Shown here in pieces: positions 35,958 through 44,727 of a DNA stretch of 64,000 nucleotides. Within the stretch, counting starts at the first letter, position 1. The number at the start of each line of letters is the position of its first letter. The position numbers and the translations under genes were made by a program. Under the pieces are notes generated by a model. That model made no database searches. It saw only the letters and a list, made by a program, of their open reading frames with translations, and had not been told where the DNA came from. The DNA is from Balneola sp. (GTDB taxonomy: Bacteria > Bacteroidota > Rhodothermia > Balneolales > Balneolaceae). Location: positions 577,980 to 641,979 of the forward strand of contig JAEPPZ010000001.1 in NCBI GenBank assembly GCA_017640785.1, read 5' to 3'.

Positions 35958-36264
35958 TTACTCTTCTGCAAAAACTTCATAGTGTATTACTTCTTTGGGA
36001 AAGTCGATCAAATACTTTTTATCCTCAGGATAATATTTAGCTCTTTGATGATCGTCTCCCGCAAAATTTTTGATCACCTCCATATTTTGCCAAAAAGTAA
36101 TTAATTCGAAGTAAGCAAAATCTTCATCTCTCCTCCTCAAAAACGTAAGCTTTACAAATCCCTCAGTGCTTTTTATAATCAGGAATTGCTCGATCTCTCA
36201 TAAACTGAGAGTACTCCTCAAAATGTTCCGGTTTTGTACGACCTTTCCAAATCCTTGCTATCAT
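35958..36264 (-). pseudogene. Antibiotic-biosynthesis-monooxygenase-like (ABM) small protein, frameshifted
   Basis: The 60-aa frame ending at 35958 starts mid-domain (RRRDEDFAYFELITFW). The missing start is just upstream in another frame: ATG at 36264 gives MIARIWKGRTKPEH and continues to DYKKH before a stop. Removing one A from the run of five (36170-36174 on the plus strand, seen as T) joins the halves as DYKSTEGFVKLTFLRRR, an uninterrupted ABM domain of about 101 aa. It is therefore a recent one-base frameshift, a sequencing error, or a slippage-corrected gene. Intact members are ferredoxin-like dimers of about this size, some of them monooxygenases. Confidence 0.8.
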
Positions 36265-36274
36265 AAGTTCTGTT

Positions 36275-36733
36275 TTATTTCTCTTTCAAATATACTTCCA
36301 AACGATCAAAAGTAGAACCCCAACCATTTCTGAAACCCATTTCTTCTTGTTGTTGGCGATATTCTTCAGTCTTATGAGTTACCGAGAATGTCATCTTAGT
36401 TTGCTCTCCCAGATCTTCAAACAAAACAGTGAGCACTACATCTACAGTCATGGGTTTAAAGTCTGCTGATGTAATCAACTTTTCCGGTTCTTTTATTTCG
36501 ATGAAAGTTCCTTCAGTCACAAATTCATTCCCATCCGGCATCATCATTGTATATTTCCACGAACCACCTTCTTCAAAATTCAGCTCTTCTACTTTGGTGT
36601 TCATACCTTTTGGTCCCCACCAATTCACTAAATGTTCTGCTTCAGTCCATGCATCCCAAACCAATTGTCTTGGAGCGTTAAAAGTGCGAACCATAGTGGC
36701 TACCCGAGGGTCATTAGTTTGAGTCTTTTCCAT
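36275..36733 (-). CDS. SRPBCC/AHSA1-domain protein
   Basis: The 152-aa START/Bet-v1-like fold has the landmarks TFNAPRQLVWDAWTEAEHLVNWWGP, EGTFIEI, and the closing helix GFRNGWGSTFDRLEVYL. The ATG at 36733 (MEKTQTNDPR) is chosen; the longer reading to 36781 would overlap the regulator upstream and adds low-complexity Asn/Lys sequence. It is paired with an ArsR regulator, a very common two-gene arrangement of unknown role, probably binding a small hydrophobic ligand. Confidence 0.85.
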   Translation of the reverse strand: MEKTQTNDPRVATMVRTFNAPRQLVWDAWTEAEHLVNWWGPKGMNTKVEELNFEEGGSWKYTMMMPDGNEFVTEGTFIEIKEPEKLITSADFKPMTVDVVLTVLFEDLGEQTKMTFSVTHKTEEYRQQQEEMGFRNGWGSTFDRLEVYLKEK

Positions 36734-36761
36734 TTTCTTCTTTGTTTTGTTTTGATTGAAG

Positions 36762-37061
36762 TTATTCCAAATACATTTCAAAAGAATCTAATCTCTGTTC
36801 CCATAACTCCCGGAAAGGGTCGATCCAGTTAGCTATCTCTGCAAGTGTATCAGGTTTTATAATACAAAACCGTTCCCGTCCCTGTTGTTCAATAGCGACC
36901 AGTCCACACTCATTCAGGATTTTAATGTGACGTGAAATTGCCGGTCGACTGATATCGAATTGTTCCGCGATGGCATTTAGATTCAAAGGCTCTTCGGATA
37001 GAATCTCAATAATCTCCCTCCGAACCGGATCAGCTATTGCCTGAAACACATCCCTTCTCAT
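36762..37061 (-). CDS. ArsR-family winged-helix repressor
   Basis: The 99-aa regulator has the winged-helix segment LNAIAEQFDISRPAISRHIKIL. The metal-binding Cys pair of ArsR/SmtB (ELCVCDL) is absent, so it is not an obvious arsenic or zinc sensor. It precedes the SRPBCC gene by 28 bases. Two strong operators lie upstream (37080-37121), indicating autoregulation. Confidence 0.88.
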   Translation of the reverse strand: MRRDVFQAIADPVRREIIEILSEEPLNLNAIAEQFDISRPAISRHIKILNECGLVAIEQQGRERFCIIKPDTLAEIANWIDPFRELWEQRLDSFEMYLE

Positions 37062-37079
37062 TTTTTTGTTATTTAAAAT

Positions 37080-37121
37080 GTAACGAATTGGTTACCAATA
37101 TATATGTAACTGACCTGTTAC
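37080..37121. promoter_or_regulatory. Two matching inverted-repeat operators of the ArsR/SRPBCC pair
   Basis: GTAAC-N6-GTTAC occurs twice, at 37080-37095 and 37106-37121. The identical half-sites and spacing, 26 bases apart centre to centre, lie 19 bases before the regulator start. This is the shape expected for two dimers of the winged-helix repressor on one face of the helix. The following 250 bases hold no gene, only repeat-like sequence with a GATCCTGGATCAAGTTCAGG segment. Confidence 0.7.
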
Positions 37122-37375
37122 GCAAATTAAATTCATGGTCATCCTTAACTTATTTCTGAGTCGGGAGGTTCGGTTCCTTTCTCTGTAACCAAAATCCGTC
37201 AGCCGTGCGAAGCCCGACAGACGGAGTATGGCTAACCATCATTTCGCAGAAAGCGGGGTGATGGAGCTTGTCAAAGCGTTGATCCGTGTGTTAGATATAA
37301 CAACCAGAAATAAACCTCACAAAGATCCTGGATCAAGTTCAGGATGACGACTTATTGATAAACTAATTATAAAAA

Positions 37376-38098
37376 CTACTCCACATTATTAATCACCGGC
37401 ATTTGCCCTTTCCATTTGCTCCAAATGTCGGATTCTGTTGCAAGTCTTCTCATAAAATGTGCTACGTTAATTCGACTGGTTTTTCCGGAATCAAAAATCA
37501 CTCCCCGAACCGGTGATGGGTTGACCATGTACTCACTTACTTCTTGTTCGTCGATTAGATTATCCGGGCGAACGGCTGCCCATTCTATGTATTTATGATC
37601 CTGACCGATTTCGGCTCTTAGAAAGTCAGCTGCATTTTCGTTATCGACATGAGGTGGCAACAAATATCTTAGCAAAGTAATTACAAGTCGATCTTTGAAT
37701 GAATAATTCTCATTCAGATCTCTGTTCGTATTTCCATTCGTATTCATCAGAACCATCTTTACGGGAACGGATGGTTTGTTATATTGAATTGCAGTACATA
37801 AATTTTTGACCGAATCCGTAACCAGTCTTCGTGGTTTCCCAAATATTCCTTTCCACGTCAGGTTATGCCCAAGACAAGAACAGACAGCTTCACAATCCTC
37901 CAAAAGGTCAGCAAGTTCGATCGTGCTCATATCAAGCACATTTCCGGGAGTCAGGATCAATTTTGGATATTCCTGAGCTAAGTCAGAAAGTTTATCTTTA
38001 GATCTAACCACTGCTTTCACTGCATGATCTGCATCCAGTAATTGTTTTACTAATAATCTGCCCGTTGCACCCGTCGCCCCAACAACTAAAATCGTCAT
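37376..38098 (-). CDS. NAD(P)-binding atypical short-chain dehydrogenase (NmrA/BVR-B-like)
   Basis: The 240-aa Rossmann protein opens ILVVGATGATGRLLVKQLL, has an NADP-type basic residue after strand 2 (VVRSKDKL), and the core GNVLD loop. The classic YxxxK is not evident, as is usual in this atypical branch. Substrate and physiological role are unknown. It lies isolated between two repeat-rich gaps. Confidence 0.82.
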   Translation of the reverse strand: MTILVVGATGATGRLLVKQLLDADHAVKAVVRSKDKLSDLAQEYPKLILTPGNVLDMSTIELADLLEDCEAVCSCLGHNLTWKGIFGKPRRLVTDSVKNLCTAIQYNKPSVPVKMVLMNTNGNTNRDLNENYSFKDRLVITLLRYLLPPHVDNENAADFLRAEIGQDHKYIEWAAVRPDNLIDEQEVSEYMVNPSPVRGVIFDSGKTSRINVAHFMRRLATESDIWSKWKGQMPVINNVE

Positions 38099-38233
38099 AG
38101 TGTAATTATTTGTTTTGGGCGATTACGCCATTTTTGAGGAAAAGTTTTGGGAAGGAGTAGCTAGTTTATAACCAACGTCATCCTTGTAGATGTTAGTTAA
38201 CTTGGTGACGGTTTTTGGCAGTAAAACATATAG

Positions 38234-38455
38234 GGTCATCCCGTCCGCCAGCATGCGGACGGGATGACCTGTTAAGCAAGGGTTTATTGTATAATAAAAC
38301 TCAGCTTTGGTATTAGAAACCCGGGGATAAATCCCCTTCTAGCTTATGTTCTTGTCTTAAACTCGTACATAAACAAGCAAGGACTTTAGTCCTGCGAATA
38401 TTCTCAATTTGGTTCCTATTCACCCATTCATCTGACGGATCTCCCGTCTGATGAA
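38234..38455. repeat. Cluster of palindromic repeats in a 400-base gene-free gap
   Basis: The gap 38099-38499 holds no credible gene but at least four hairpins. 38234-38248 pairs with 38255-38269 (15 bp, perfect, GGTCATCCCGTCCGC). GGGGATAAATCCCC lies near 38323. GCAAGGAC-TTTA-GTCCTGC is near 38377-38395. TTCATCTGACGG pairs with its complement over 38427-38455. They belong to different families. Confidence 0.7.
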
Positions 38456-38499
38456 TCTGTTAGTGAGACTCAAAAACCGGCTAGGATTCATTGTCGAAG

Positions 38500-38889
38500 C
38501 TACGCAGCTTCCACCTCAAACCCATCCGACATCCAACCGGTAATTCCTGCAGATAAAACTCGCACGTCATTAAATCCCATTCCTTTTACTTTTTTGGCGG
38601 CGTTGGGTGCTTTCCTGCACATGGGATTGGAACAATAGAAAACGAGTGTTGAGTTTTTATCTGCATTTAGATCGCTTTCTGAAAATGAATTCGGATCTAA
38701 ATTTTGAGCTCCGGGAATATGGGTTGCTTGCCAACGCGTAGGATCGTTCATATCAAACACATGAACATTTTCCTGAGGTAGAATCTCATTCAACTCTTCC
38801 GTAGAAATAGATTCAAGGTTCATTACCAACGGAAGGATATTTCTGAATACCATAATAAAGTCTGTTAGATGAACAGGCTTAGCCTGCAT
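38500..38889 (-). CDS. Rhodanese-like sulfurtransferase domain protein
   Basis: A single rhodanese domain: VHVFDMNDPTRWQATHIPGAQNL, then the active loop FYCSNPMCRKAPNAAKKV with a Cys positioned as the persulfide carrier, and VRVLSAGITGWMSDGF. The first 22 residues look non-native to the domain, so Met23 (38823) may be the true start. Probably cytoplasmic, moving sulfur or reacting with a thiol acceptor. Confidence 0.82.
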   Translation of the reverse strand: MQAKPVHLTDFIMVFRNILPLVMNLESISTEELNEILPQENVHVFDMNDPTRWQATHIPGAQNLDPNSFSESDLNADKNSTLVFYCSNPMCRKAPNAAKKVKGMGFNDVRVLSAGITGWMSDGFEVEAA

Positions 38890-39010
38890 GTTTCTTTATT
38901 TAATTAGTAACAGAAAGAGATGGGTTTCTTACAGAGTTGGTAATACTTTTTTGAAAGGTGTTTTAATCGCACAAGCGGGACGCTTGCGCTGGGTTTTGAA
39001 AATTTAATTT

Positions 39011-40132
39011 CTATTCATCTTCATCTTCATCTTCATCTTCATCAAAAGTATACTTTTCTAGAAGAAGCTTTCTATCATCTTCGTCTATATCATTCGTTAA
39101 TTTTCTTACGTTTGCTGATTCAATCTGAATTTCCTTTGTAATATCATTCTTTTCAGTACCATCATCTTCTTGAGTCGCTATTTCGGTTAACAATCTTACT
39201 TCATTTCCTTTTACAATATGATCTGCTATCACTTTAGCCACATGATCAGCTTTTTTTGGAATTGCTTCATTCAAAATCTTATTATCTTTGGTCTTTCTTA
39301 CTTCATATTGCTCTAAGACTTTATTTTTCATTGATTCGTAAACATTATTTAGCATCAATTCTTCTCGCTTTTTCTCTCCTTCAATCAACTCCTCATTTCC
39401 TAAATACGAGGCTATTATAGTTTTTGCAGTTTTGGACTTATAAAGCAGATAAGCTCCATATACTTTTAATCCCACTTTAAACACTTCTGCCAATTCTATT
39501 GCAATATCTAAATCAATATTTAGAATTACATCAATTGAACCGTTCTGAACTTCATATAACGAGATTTCACTGGGGGCCTTTGATTTTAGTAATGAATGGT
39601 AAATCAAAAGGGTACCGTTCCACCTATTTAAAACCTTTGAAAACTCTTTTAAACTCTTAGTAGACTTTAGATCGGAAAATATCAATGAAATTAGAGCTTG
39701 TCCCTCCTCAGACTCAAAATTATCTTGAGGTGTAACATATTTTTGAAAAACAGTTTTTACCTCAATAATCTCATTTTCATTCAATTGAATACTTTTTTTC
39801 AGTCTATTCAAAATCGTATTAAAAGCATTAAAATATTCCTGAGCATTTACCTCCTTGTTATTATCTATCTCTTCTAATTCTTTTAAAAATTGAAGTGGAG
39901 AAAATGGTGTCTGCTTTCTCAATACAGATTTTAAATCAGATTCAAGTGAATTATTTTCAAATTTATAGAGTTCTTTCTTTAGCTTTTCTGACAATCCTTT
40001 CATGAAAACTAAATTCTGATTCTGGGTTTGAGTTATTGATTGGCTATAATCATCAACATCTCTCTTAAATCCCGAATCAAGTACTAGATCCTCAAATTTT
40101 CTTATTTTGCTTAAAACACTTTCAATATTCAT
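39011..40132 (-). CDS. Orphan protein of unknown function with an acidic (Asp-Glu)n tail
   Basis: The 373-aa, A+T-rich gene is mostly helical and highly charged. A region near 185-240 (NGSIDVILNIDLDIAIELAEVFKV) is the only hydrophobic part and may be amphipathic. It ends in five Asp-Glu pairs encoded by a tandem hexamer (39014-39043), which could change length by slippage. A hairpin (38969-38989) lies just beyond its end and another (about 40276-40296) before its start, so it sits as an island between repeats. No family was recognised. Confidence 0.7.
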   Translation of the reverse strand: MNIESVLSKIRKFEDLVLDSGFKRDVDDYSQSITQTQNQNLVFMKGLSEKLKKELYKFENNSLESDLKSVLRKQTPFSPLQFLKELEEIDNNKEVNAQEYFNAFNTILNRLKKSIQLNENEIIEVKTVFQKYVTPQDNFESEEGQALISLIFSDLKSTKSLKEFSKVLNRWNGTLLIYHSLLKSKAPSEISLYEVQNGSIDVILNIDLDIAIELAEVFKVGLKVYGAYLLYKSKTAKTIIASYLGNEELIEGEKKREELMLNNVYESMKNKVLEQYEVRKTKDNKILNEAIPKKADHVAKVIADHIVKGNEVRLLTEIATQEDDGTEKNDITKEIQIESANVRKLTNDIDEDDRKLLLEKYTFDEDEDEDEDE

Positions 40133-40370
40133 TATTTGTACCTCACAAATTAAAGTCTACTAGAAGTTATATTTCTTGCTTTTTAAATCAAATATAAAAT
40201 TTACAATAGTTTATACTGCCACAAACTGTCACTCCCTCTTTTTAGTTTAGTGAGTAGATTAAGACCTTAAACTAGCAAGCCCTTCAGGGCTGCGAAATAA
40301 CGTCTCCGTAGGTAATTCGTGCAGATTCTTCTCCGCCCAGCCGGCGGATCAGGATGACCAAAAAACAAAT

Positions 40371-41360
40371 ATGCTCAAAGTAACCAAAGCCGGATATCAT
40401 GGAATACTCCTTCCCGAATTGGGACTAGGATTGGACTATTCGGGAACCAAAGCCGAGCATATTTTTATTTCTCATGCCCACGCCGATCATGTTCCCCGAA
40501 ATAAAAAGCTGAGCGTATATGCTACTCCCCCAACTGCAAAATTCATGAAATTGCGAGGTTTTGGCGGAGAAGTAAAACCGCTGGAGTTCAAACAAACACT
40601 GGAAACGGATAAGGCAAAGATCACTTTTTATCCCGCCGGACATATTCTCGGTTCTGCCATAACTTTTGTGGAAAGCGATCTGGGAAATCTGTTGTACACC
40701 GGCGATTACCGGACTCCACCCGCCCCTGCTACCGAAGGATTTGAGTTACCGTATGCAGAGATCGATACTTTTATAACCGAAGCCACATTCAGCCTGCCCA
40801 TCTACAAATGGAAACCGGAAGAAGAACTTGCTGAGCAAATAAGAAATTTTGCATCCCGAAATCTTCAACAAGGCTTTACTCCCATTTTCACTGCTTATAA
40901 TCTGGGCAAAGCTCAGGAGTTGATGTATATCCTGAAAGAGCTGAACCATCCAATGCAAATTCACGGAGCAGGATTTAAACTTTGTTCTGTTTATGAAGAC
41001 TTTGGATTTCCACTTGGTGACTACGAAACCTATCAACGCGAGAATTGTGAAGGAAAGATCCTGATCACACCCGGTTCTGCTCTGGGTAACGGATTTGCAT
41101 CCAATGTAAAGAAAAAGCGAATCGCATACTGCTCCGGCTGGGCAGCAAATGAATCCAGACAAACACAACTTACTGTAGACGAGCTGATTCCTCTGTCTGA
41201 TCACTTAGATTTTTTTGAGCTGATCGATCTGTGCAAAAAGCTACATCCGAAGAAAGTTTTGATCACGCATACGCCTAATCCGAAAGTGGTACAACATTAT
41301 CTGGAGGAGCTGGGGATAAATTCGGGGTTTTTAGATTTGGAGGCGGGCGATCATGAGTAG
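40371..41360 (+). CDS. Ligase-associated DNA exonuclease, metallo-beta-lactamase fold
   Basis: The 329-aa nuclease has the metal motif SHAHADH (His35, His37, Asp39, His40), GHILGSA, TGDYRT, a beta-CASP-like region with FTAYNLGKAQELMYIL, and the ending VLITHTPN. This family is encoded with ATP-dependent DNA ligases in bacteria, and the ligase follows here, supporting a role in processing DNA ends before sealing. The gap between the two is filled by repeats. Confidence 0.9.
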   Translation: MLKVTKAGYHGILLPELGLGLDYSGTKAEHIFISHAHADHVPRNKKLSVYATPPTAKFMKLRGFGGEVKPLEFKQTLETDKAKITFYPAGHILGSAITFVESDLGNLLYTGDYRTPPAPATEGFELPYAEIDTFITEATFSLPIYKWKPEEELAEQIRNFASRNLQQGFTPIFTAYNLGKAQELMYILKELNHPMQIHGAGFKLCSVYEDFGFPLGDYETYQRENCEGKILITPGSALGNGFASNVKKKRIAYCSGWAANESRQTQLTVDELIPLSDHLDFFELIDLCKKLHPKKVLITHTPNPKVVQHYLEELGINSGFLDLEAGDHE

Positions 41361-41365
41361 TTCTA

Positions 41366-41479
41366 GGTTGACCCTCCCCTCAATCCCCTCCTATGGAGGG
41401 GAAGCTCTTTGGTTTAATAATAAACCTACAACAAAGAGTCTTCCTCTCTCGGGAGAGGAAACAAAGGAGAGGGTCAACC
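41366..41479. repeat. Imperfect 114-bp palindrome (miniature inverted-repeat element)
   Basis: The ends GGTTGACCCTC (41366-41376) and GAGGGTCAACC (41469-41479) are perfect complements. Inside, CTCTTTG/CAAAGAG and two nested small hairpins (CCCCTC..GAGGGG and CCTCTC..GAGAGG) continue the symmetry almost to the centre. It begins six bases after the exonuclease stop. Confidence 0.75.
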
Positions 41480-41498
41480 ACAAATCCTGCAAACTATT

Positions 41499-41583
41499 TG
41501 TCATTTCGACTATAGGGATAAATCTAAAGTACTCAGAGTTATTAAAGATATTTTTAGATGTCTCACATTCGTTCTACATGACA
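41499..41583. repeat. TGTCAT..ATGACA inverted-repeat element, copy A
   Basis: The 85-base unit has ends TGTCATTTCGAC and TTCTACATGACA plus inner AAATCT/AGATGT, the same plan as copies at 56345-56424 and 57190-57270. It ends four bases before the ligase start, so it forms the ligase gene's leader. Confidence 0.7.
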
Positions 41584-41587
41584 GAAA

Positions 41588-43324
41588 ATGGATGTTTCAA
41601 TGATTACTAATTCAAACTCGTTTACGCGATTAGCCGAAACCGCCCAATCCATCTCATCAACTCGTGGGAATAATGGGAAGATCAAGCTGTTTGTAGATTA
41701 TCTATCCAAGCTGAAAGCCGACAAAGATGTGGAATTAGCGACTCAGTTTTTGAGTGAAGGAGCTTTTTCTTCCCTTTCAGGCAAACGAGCCTCTGTGGGA
41801 CATCGAACGATTGCGACTTTAGCTGCTGAATTCTGTGAGATCGATTATGAAAAAGTTTTCAAGCCAAGTAAAACGGCGAGCGGTTCTTCTTCTGAAACTA
41901 TTCAGCGTTTGTTTGAAAATATACCTGAAGCACAGTCAAAATGGAAAAGCGAAAACCTGACTTTACAGGAGATCAATGAGATCTTTGAGTCACTGTATAT
42001 CACTTCCAAAAGAGACGCTAAGCAGCAAATACTTTTGGATGCATGGATGAGAATGTCGCCGTTGGAAGTAAAATATTTTATCCGAATTCTTGGTCAGGGA
42101 TCTTTGCGAATAGGTTTCGAAACTAAGAGCGTGGAAAATGCCATTGCCAAAACTTATGGTAAAGAGTTAGAAACGGTTCGCTATGCCAGAATGATTTCCG
42201 GTAGCATCGGCAAAACAGCAATCATGGCAAAAAACGATACGCTCGACGAAGCGATATTTAAGATGTTTAGTCCCATTGCTTTTATGTTGGCTTCTCCTAT
42301 CGAAAGCAGAGCAGTTTCAGATCTTTCAGAATATATCGCTGAGGAAAAGTTTGATGGAATGCGATGTCAGGCTCATATTTCTGATGGAAGAATAGAATTA
42401 TTTTCCCGGGACTTGAATGAAATCACTTCTTCATTTCCTGAGATTATCGAATTCTTTTCCGGTAAAGAGCTTCCTGATCTGGTTTTGGATGGAGAGATCT
42501 GTGTTTTCAAAGATGACACCATTCTCCCCTTTCAGCTTCTTCAAAAACGAATGGGCGTAAAAAAGCCCTCTAAAAAGCTGCTTACTGAATATCCTGTACT
42601 ATTTATCGCTTATGATATTTTGTATAAAGATGGGAATCCGCTATTTGATGATTTGTTATCGGTTCGTCGGGATAAACTCGAAAAGCTTTCAAAAAAACAT
42701 TCTATTCCTATCACATCGCAGATGAAAATCTATAATCAGGACGATGTGGAAGAGCTTTTTCAGCGGGCGTTAGATCATGGAAATGAAGGCTTAATGCTGA
42801 AGCGAAAAGATTCTGTGTATGAATACGGACAACGCAGAAAATCCTGGCTAAAAGTTAAAAAACCCAGTGGTTCTTTGGATACTGTTATGCTGTACGCACA
42901 TGCCGGAAGCGGTAAACGTGGCGGAACTTATTCTGACTTTACGCTGGGAATTTCGGTAAAAGATGATGATCGGTATGAAGAAGAGTTCATCCCAATAGGG
43001 AAAGCATACGGCGGTTATTCTGATGAAGAACTCAAAAAGATGAATGAGCTTATCAAGGATATTACACTAGAACGATTCGGCCCTACACTGCTTTTGAAAC
43101 CTCACTTAGTAATAGAACTGGAATTTGAAGACATCCAGATCAACAAAAGAACCAAGGCGAAATACACACTTCGTTTCCCGAGATTCAAAGCCATTCGCTG
43201 GGATTTATCCCCATCTGATGCAGACACCTTGAAAGATGTTGAACGGATGTATCTGCAAAAAATTGATGAAGAAAGATCGAGGCAAGGCAAAAATCCTTCG
43301 TTTTATCTGCCTTCACGTAACTAA
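41588..43324 (+). CDS. ATP-dependent DNA ligase
   Basis: The 578-aa ligase has an N-terminal DNA-binding domain (about 1-220), adenylation domain with nucleophile Lys254 in EEKFDGMR, motif III LDGEICV, motif IIIa LFIAYDIL, motif IV EGLMLKR, motif V SWLKVKK, and an OB domain ending RFPRFKAIRWD. Together with the upstream exonuclease it forms a DNA repair pair; the Lhr-like helicase often found with them is not in this window. Met5 (41600) is an alternative start. Confidence 0.93.
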   Translation: MDVSMITNSNSFTRLAETAQSISSTRGNNGKIKLFVDYLSKLKADKDVELATQFLSEGAFSSLSGKRASVGHRTIATLAAEFCEIDYEKVFKPSKTASGSSSETIQRLFENIPEAQSKWKSENLTLQEINEIFESLYITSKRDAKQQILLDAWMRMSPLEVKYFIRILGQGSLRIGFETKSVENAIAKTYGKELETVRYARMISGSIGKTAIMAKNDTLDEAIFKMFSPIAFMLASPIESRAVSDLSEYIAEEKFDGMRCQAHISDGRIELFSRDLNEITSSFPEIIEFFSGKELPDLVLDGEICVFKDDTILPFQLLQKRMGVKKPSKKLLTEYPVLFIAYDILYKDGNPLFDDLLSVRRDKLEKLSKKHSIPITSQMKIYNQDDVEELFQRALDHGNEGLMLKRKDSVYEYGQRRKSWLKVKKPSGSLDTVMLYAHAGSGKRGGTYSDFTLGISVKDDDRYEEEFIPIGKAYGGYSDEELKKMNELIKDITLERFGPTLLLKPHLVIELEFEDIQINKRTKAKYTLRFPRFKAIRWDLSPSDADTLKDVERMYLQKIDEERSRQGKNPSFYLPSRN

Positions 43325-43416
43325 TTTTTACGTTTTTAATCAGTTTTAACAACCATTCTGAACCTCATTATGCTAGATTATGGTTCTAGCTTTAAAATTG
43401 CTCTTAAAACATACAG

Positions 43417-44709
43417 ATGAGAAAAATACTAACAATTATTTTGCCTTTGTTATTCCTGATATCCTGCTCAAACGAATCGCAGGATCAACAACGAAATCAG
43501 GGAAACCTTGTAATTCCTGCTGTTGAAGCCGTTCAATCTCAATTTGGCTCTCTTCCGCTTGTTGAACGATTTAGTGGAAATGTGGTTTCTGAAAACCAGG
43601 TGGAACTTTATCCGGAAGTAAATGCCCAGATCGCTGAAGTATATGTAGAAAATGGCGACTTTGTGAATAAAGGAGATGTGCTTGTAAAGCTACAGGACGA
43701 ACCTTTCCAGAAGCAGTTGCAACAATCTGAAGCTAATCTCAAAATCAATAATGCTCGTTTAAAGCAAGCAAAAGCTCAGTTATCCACTTTAGAAGCTCAA
43801 TACAAAAGAATACAGGCTCTTGCTGAAAAAGATCTCAGTAGCGAATTGGAATTGGAGCAAATCAATGCTGAAAAGATCTCTGCTGAAGCAGATGTGGAGT
43901 TAGCCGAGGCGCAGGTAGAACAATCAGCAGCTTTAGTGGATGAGAGAAAAAATCAGCTTACAAAAACACTGATAAAAGCACCTGTTACAGGAACTATTGG
44001 ACAAAGAAATGCCCAACCCGGTATGCAGGCTTCAGCTTCTACTCCGCTATTTATGATAGGAGATCTGTCAAAGCTGAGAGTTGAGATCCTGTTAACAGAA
44101 AGTATGCTTAATAAAATTAAAGTTGGTCAAACCGCCGCAATATCGGTAACTGATCAAAATGGAGAGATCGTCACTATTAATGGTGAATTATCCCGAATCA
44201 GTCCTTTCTTAAATGAAATTACAAGAAGTACTGAAGCAGAAATCGATATTGATAACCAAAATGGATTATTAAATCCGGGAATGTACGTACCTGTTGATAT
44301 TTTTTATGGTGAAAGTCAGCAAGCTACATTAATACCAACCAGCGCTATTTTTATCGATCCTAATACCGGTACAGAAGGAATTTATATTGCCAATTCTATT
44401 GGTTCAGAAATCAAACCGGTAAGCGATTCTGCATCCGGAGTCTCTTCTTTAACTTCTCCTACAGATGTTACTTTTCAGGAAATTGATGTGATTGCCCGAG
44501 GTAAAATGGAAGTTGCAGTAAACGGTTTGGAAAGCGGGAAATGGGTGGTCACATTAGGACAAAACCTGCTTTCTGAAGGAAGAGAACAAGCACGGGTTAA
44601 AACCATTCCCTGGGAACATGTAATCCGATTGCAGCAAATGCAACGTGAAGATTTGCTCAATGAAGTAATGAAAGATAAACAGCAGACTCCTGAAAAACCC
44701 ACACTTTAA
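43417..44709 (+). CDS. RND efflux periplasmic adaptor lipoprotein
   Basis: The lipobox LISC gives a lipid-anchored protein of 430 aa. Next come the lipoyl half-motif VYVENGDFVNKGDVLVKL, a coiled-coil hairpin of Ala/Glu/Lys-rich heptads (about 85-165), the second lipoyl half IKAPVTGTIGQR, and a beta-barrel domain. It partners the pump encoded 18 bases downstream. No outer-membrane channel gene is adjacent, so a TolC encoded elsewhere must serve. Confidence 0.92.
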   Translation: MRKILTIILPLLFLISCSNESQDQQRNQGNLVIPAVEAVQSQFGSLPLVERFSGNVVSENQVELYPEVNAQIAEVYVENGDFVNKGDVLVKLQDEPFQKQLQQSEANLKINNARLKQAKAQLSTLEAQYKRIQALAEKDLSSELELEQINAEKISAEADVELAEAQVEQSAALVDERKNQLTKTLIKAPVTGTIGQRNAQPGMQASASTPLFMIGDLSKLRVEILLTESMLNKIKVGQTAAISVTDQNGEIVTINGELSRISPFLNEITRSTEAEIDIDNQNGLLNPGMYVPVDIFYGESQQATLIPTSAIFIDPNTGTEGIYIANSIGSEIKPVSDSASGVSSLTSPTDVTFQEIDVIARGKMEVAVNGLESGKWVVTLGQNLLSEGREQARVKTIPWEHVIRLQQMQREDLLNEVMKDKQQTPEKPTL

Positions 44710-44727
44710 CATTTTAGCTTAACTGAC

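Noticed and set aside
36734..36781. Longer start for the SRPBCC gene
   Set aside because: It would overlap the ArsR gene and adds Asn/Lys-rich residues outside the domain.
39014..39043. Tandem hexamer that might be taken for a CRISPR or a minisatellite array
   Set aside because: It is a coding repeat of Asp-Glu codons at the end of one gene, without spacers.
41353..41610. 85-codon plus-strand frame between exonuclease and ligase
   Set aside because: It lies across two palindromic repeats and has no coding character.
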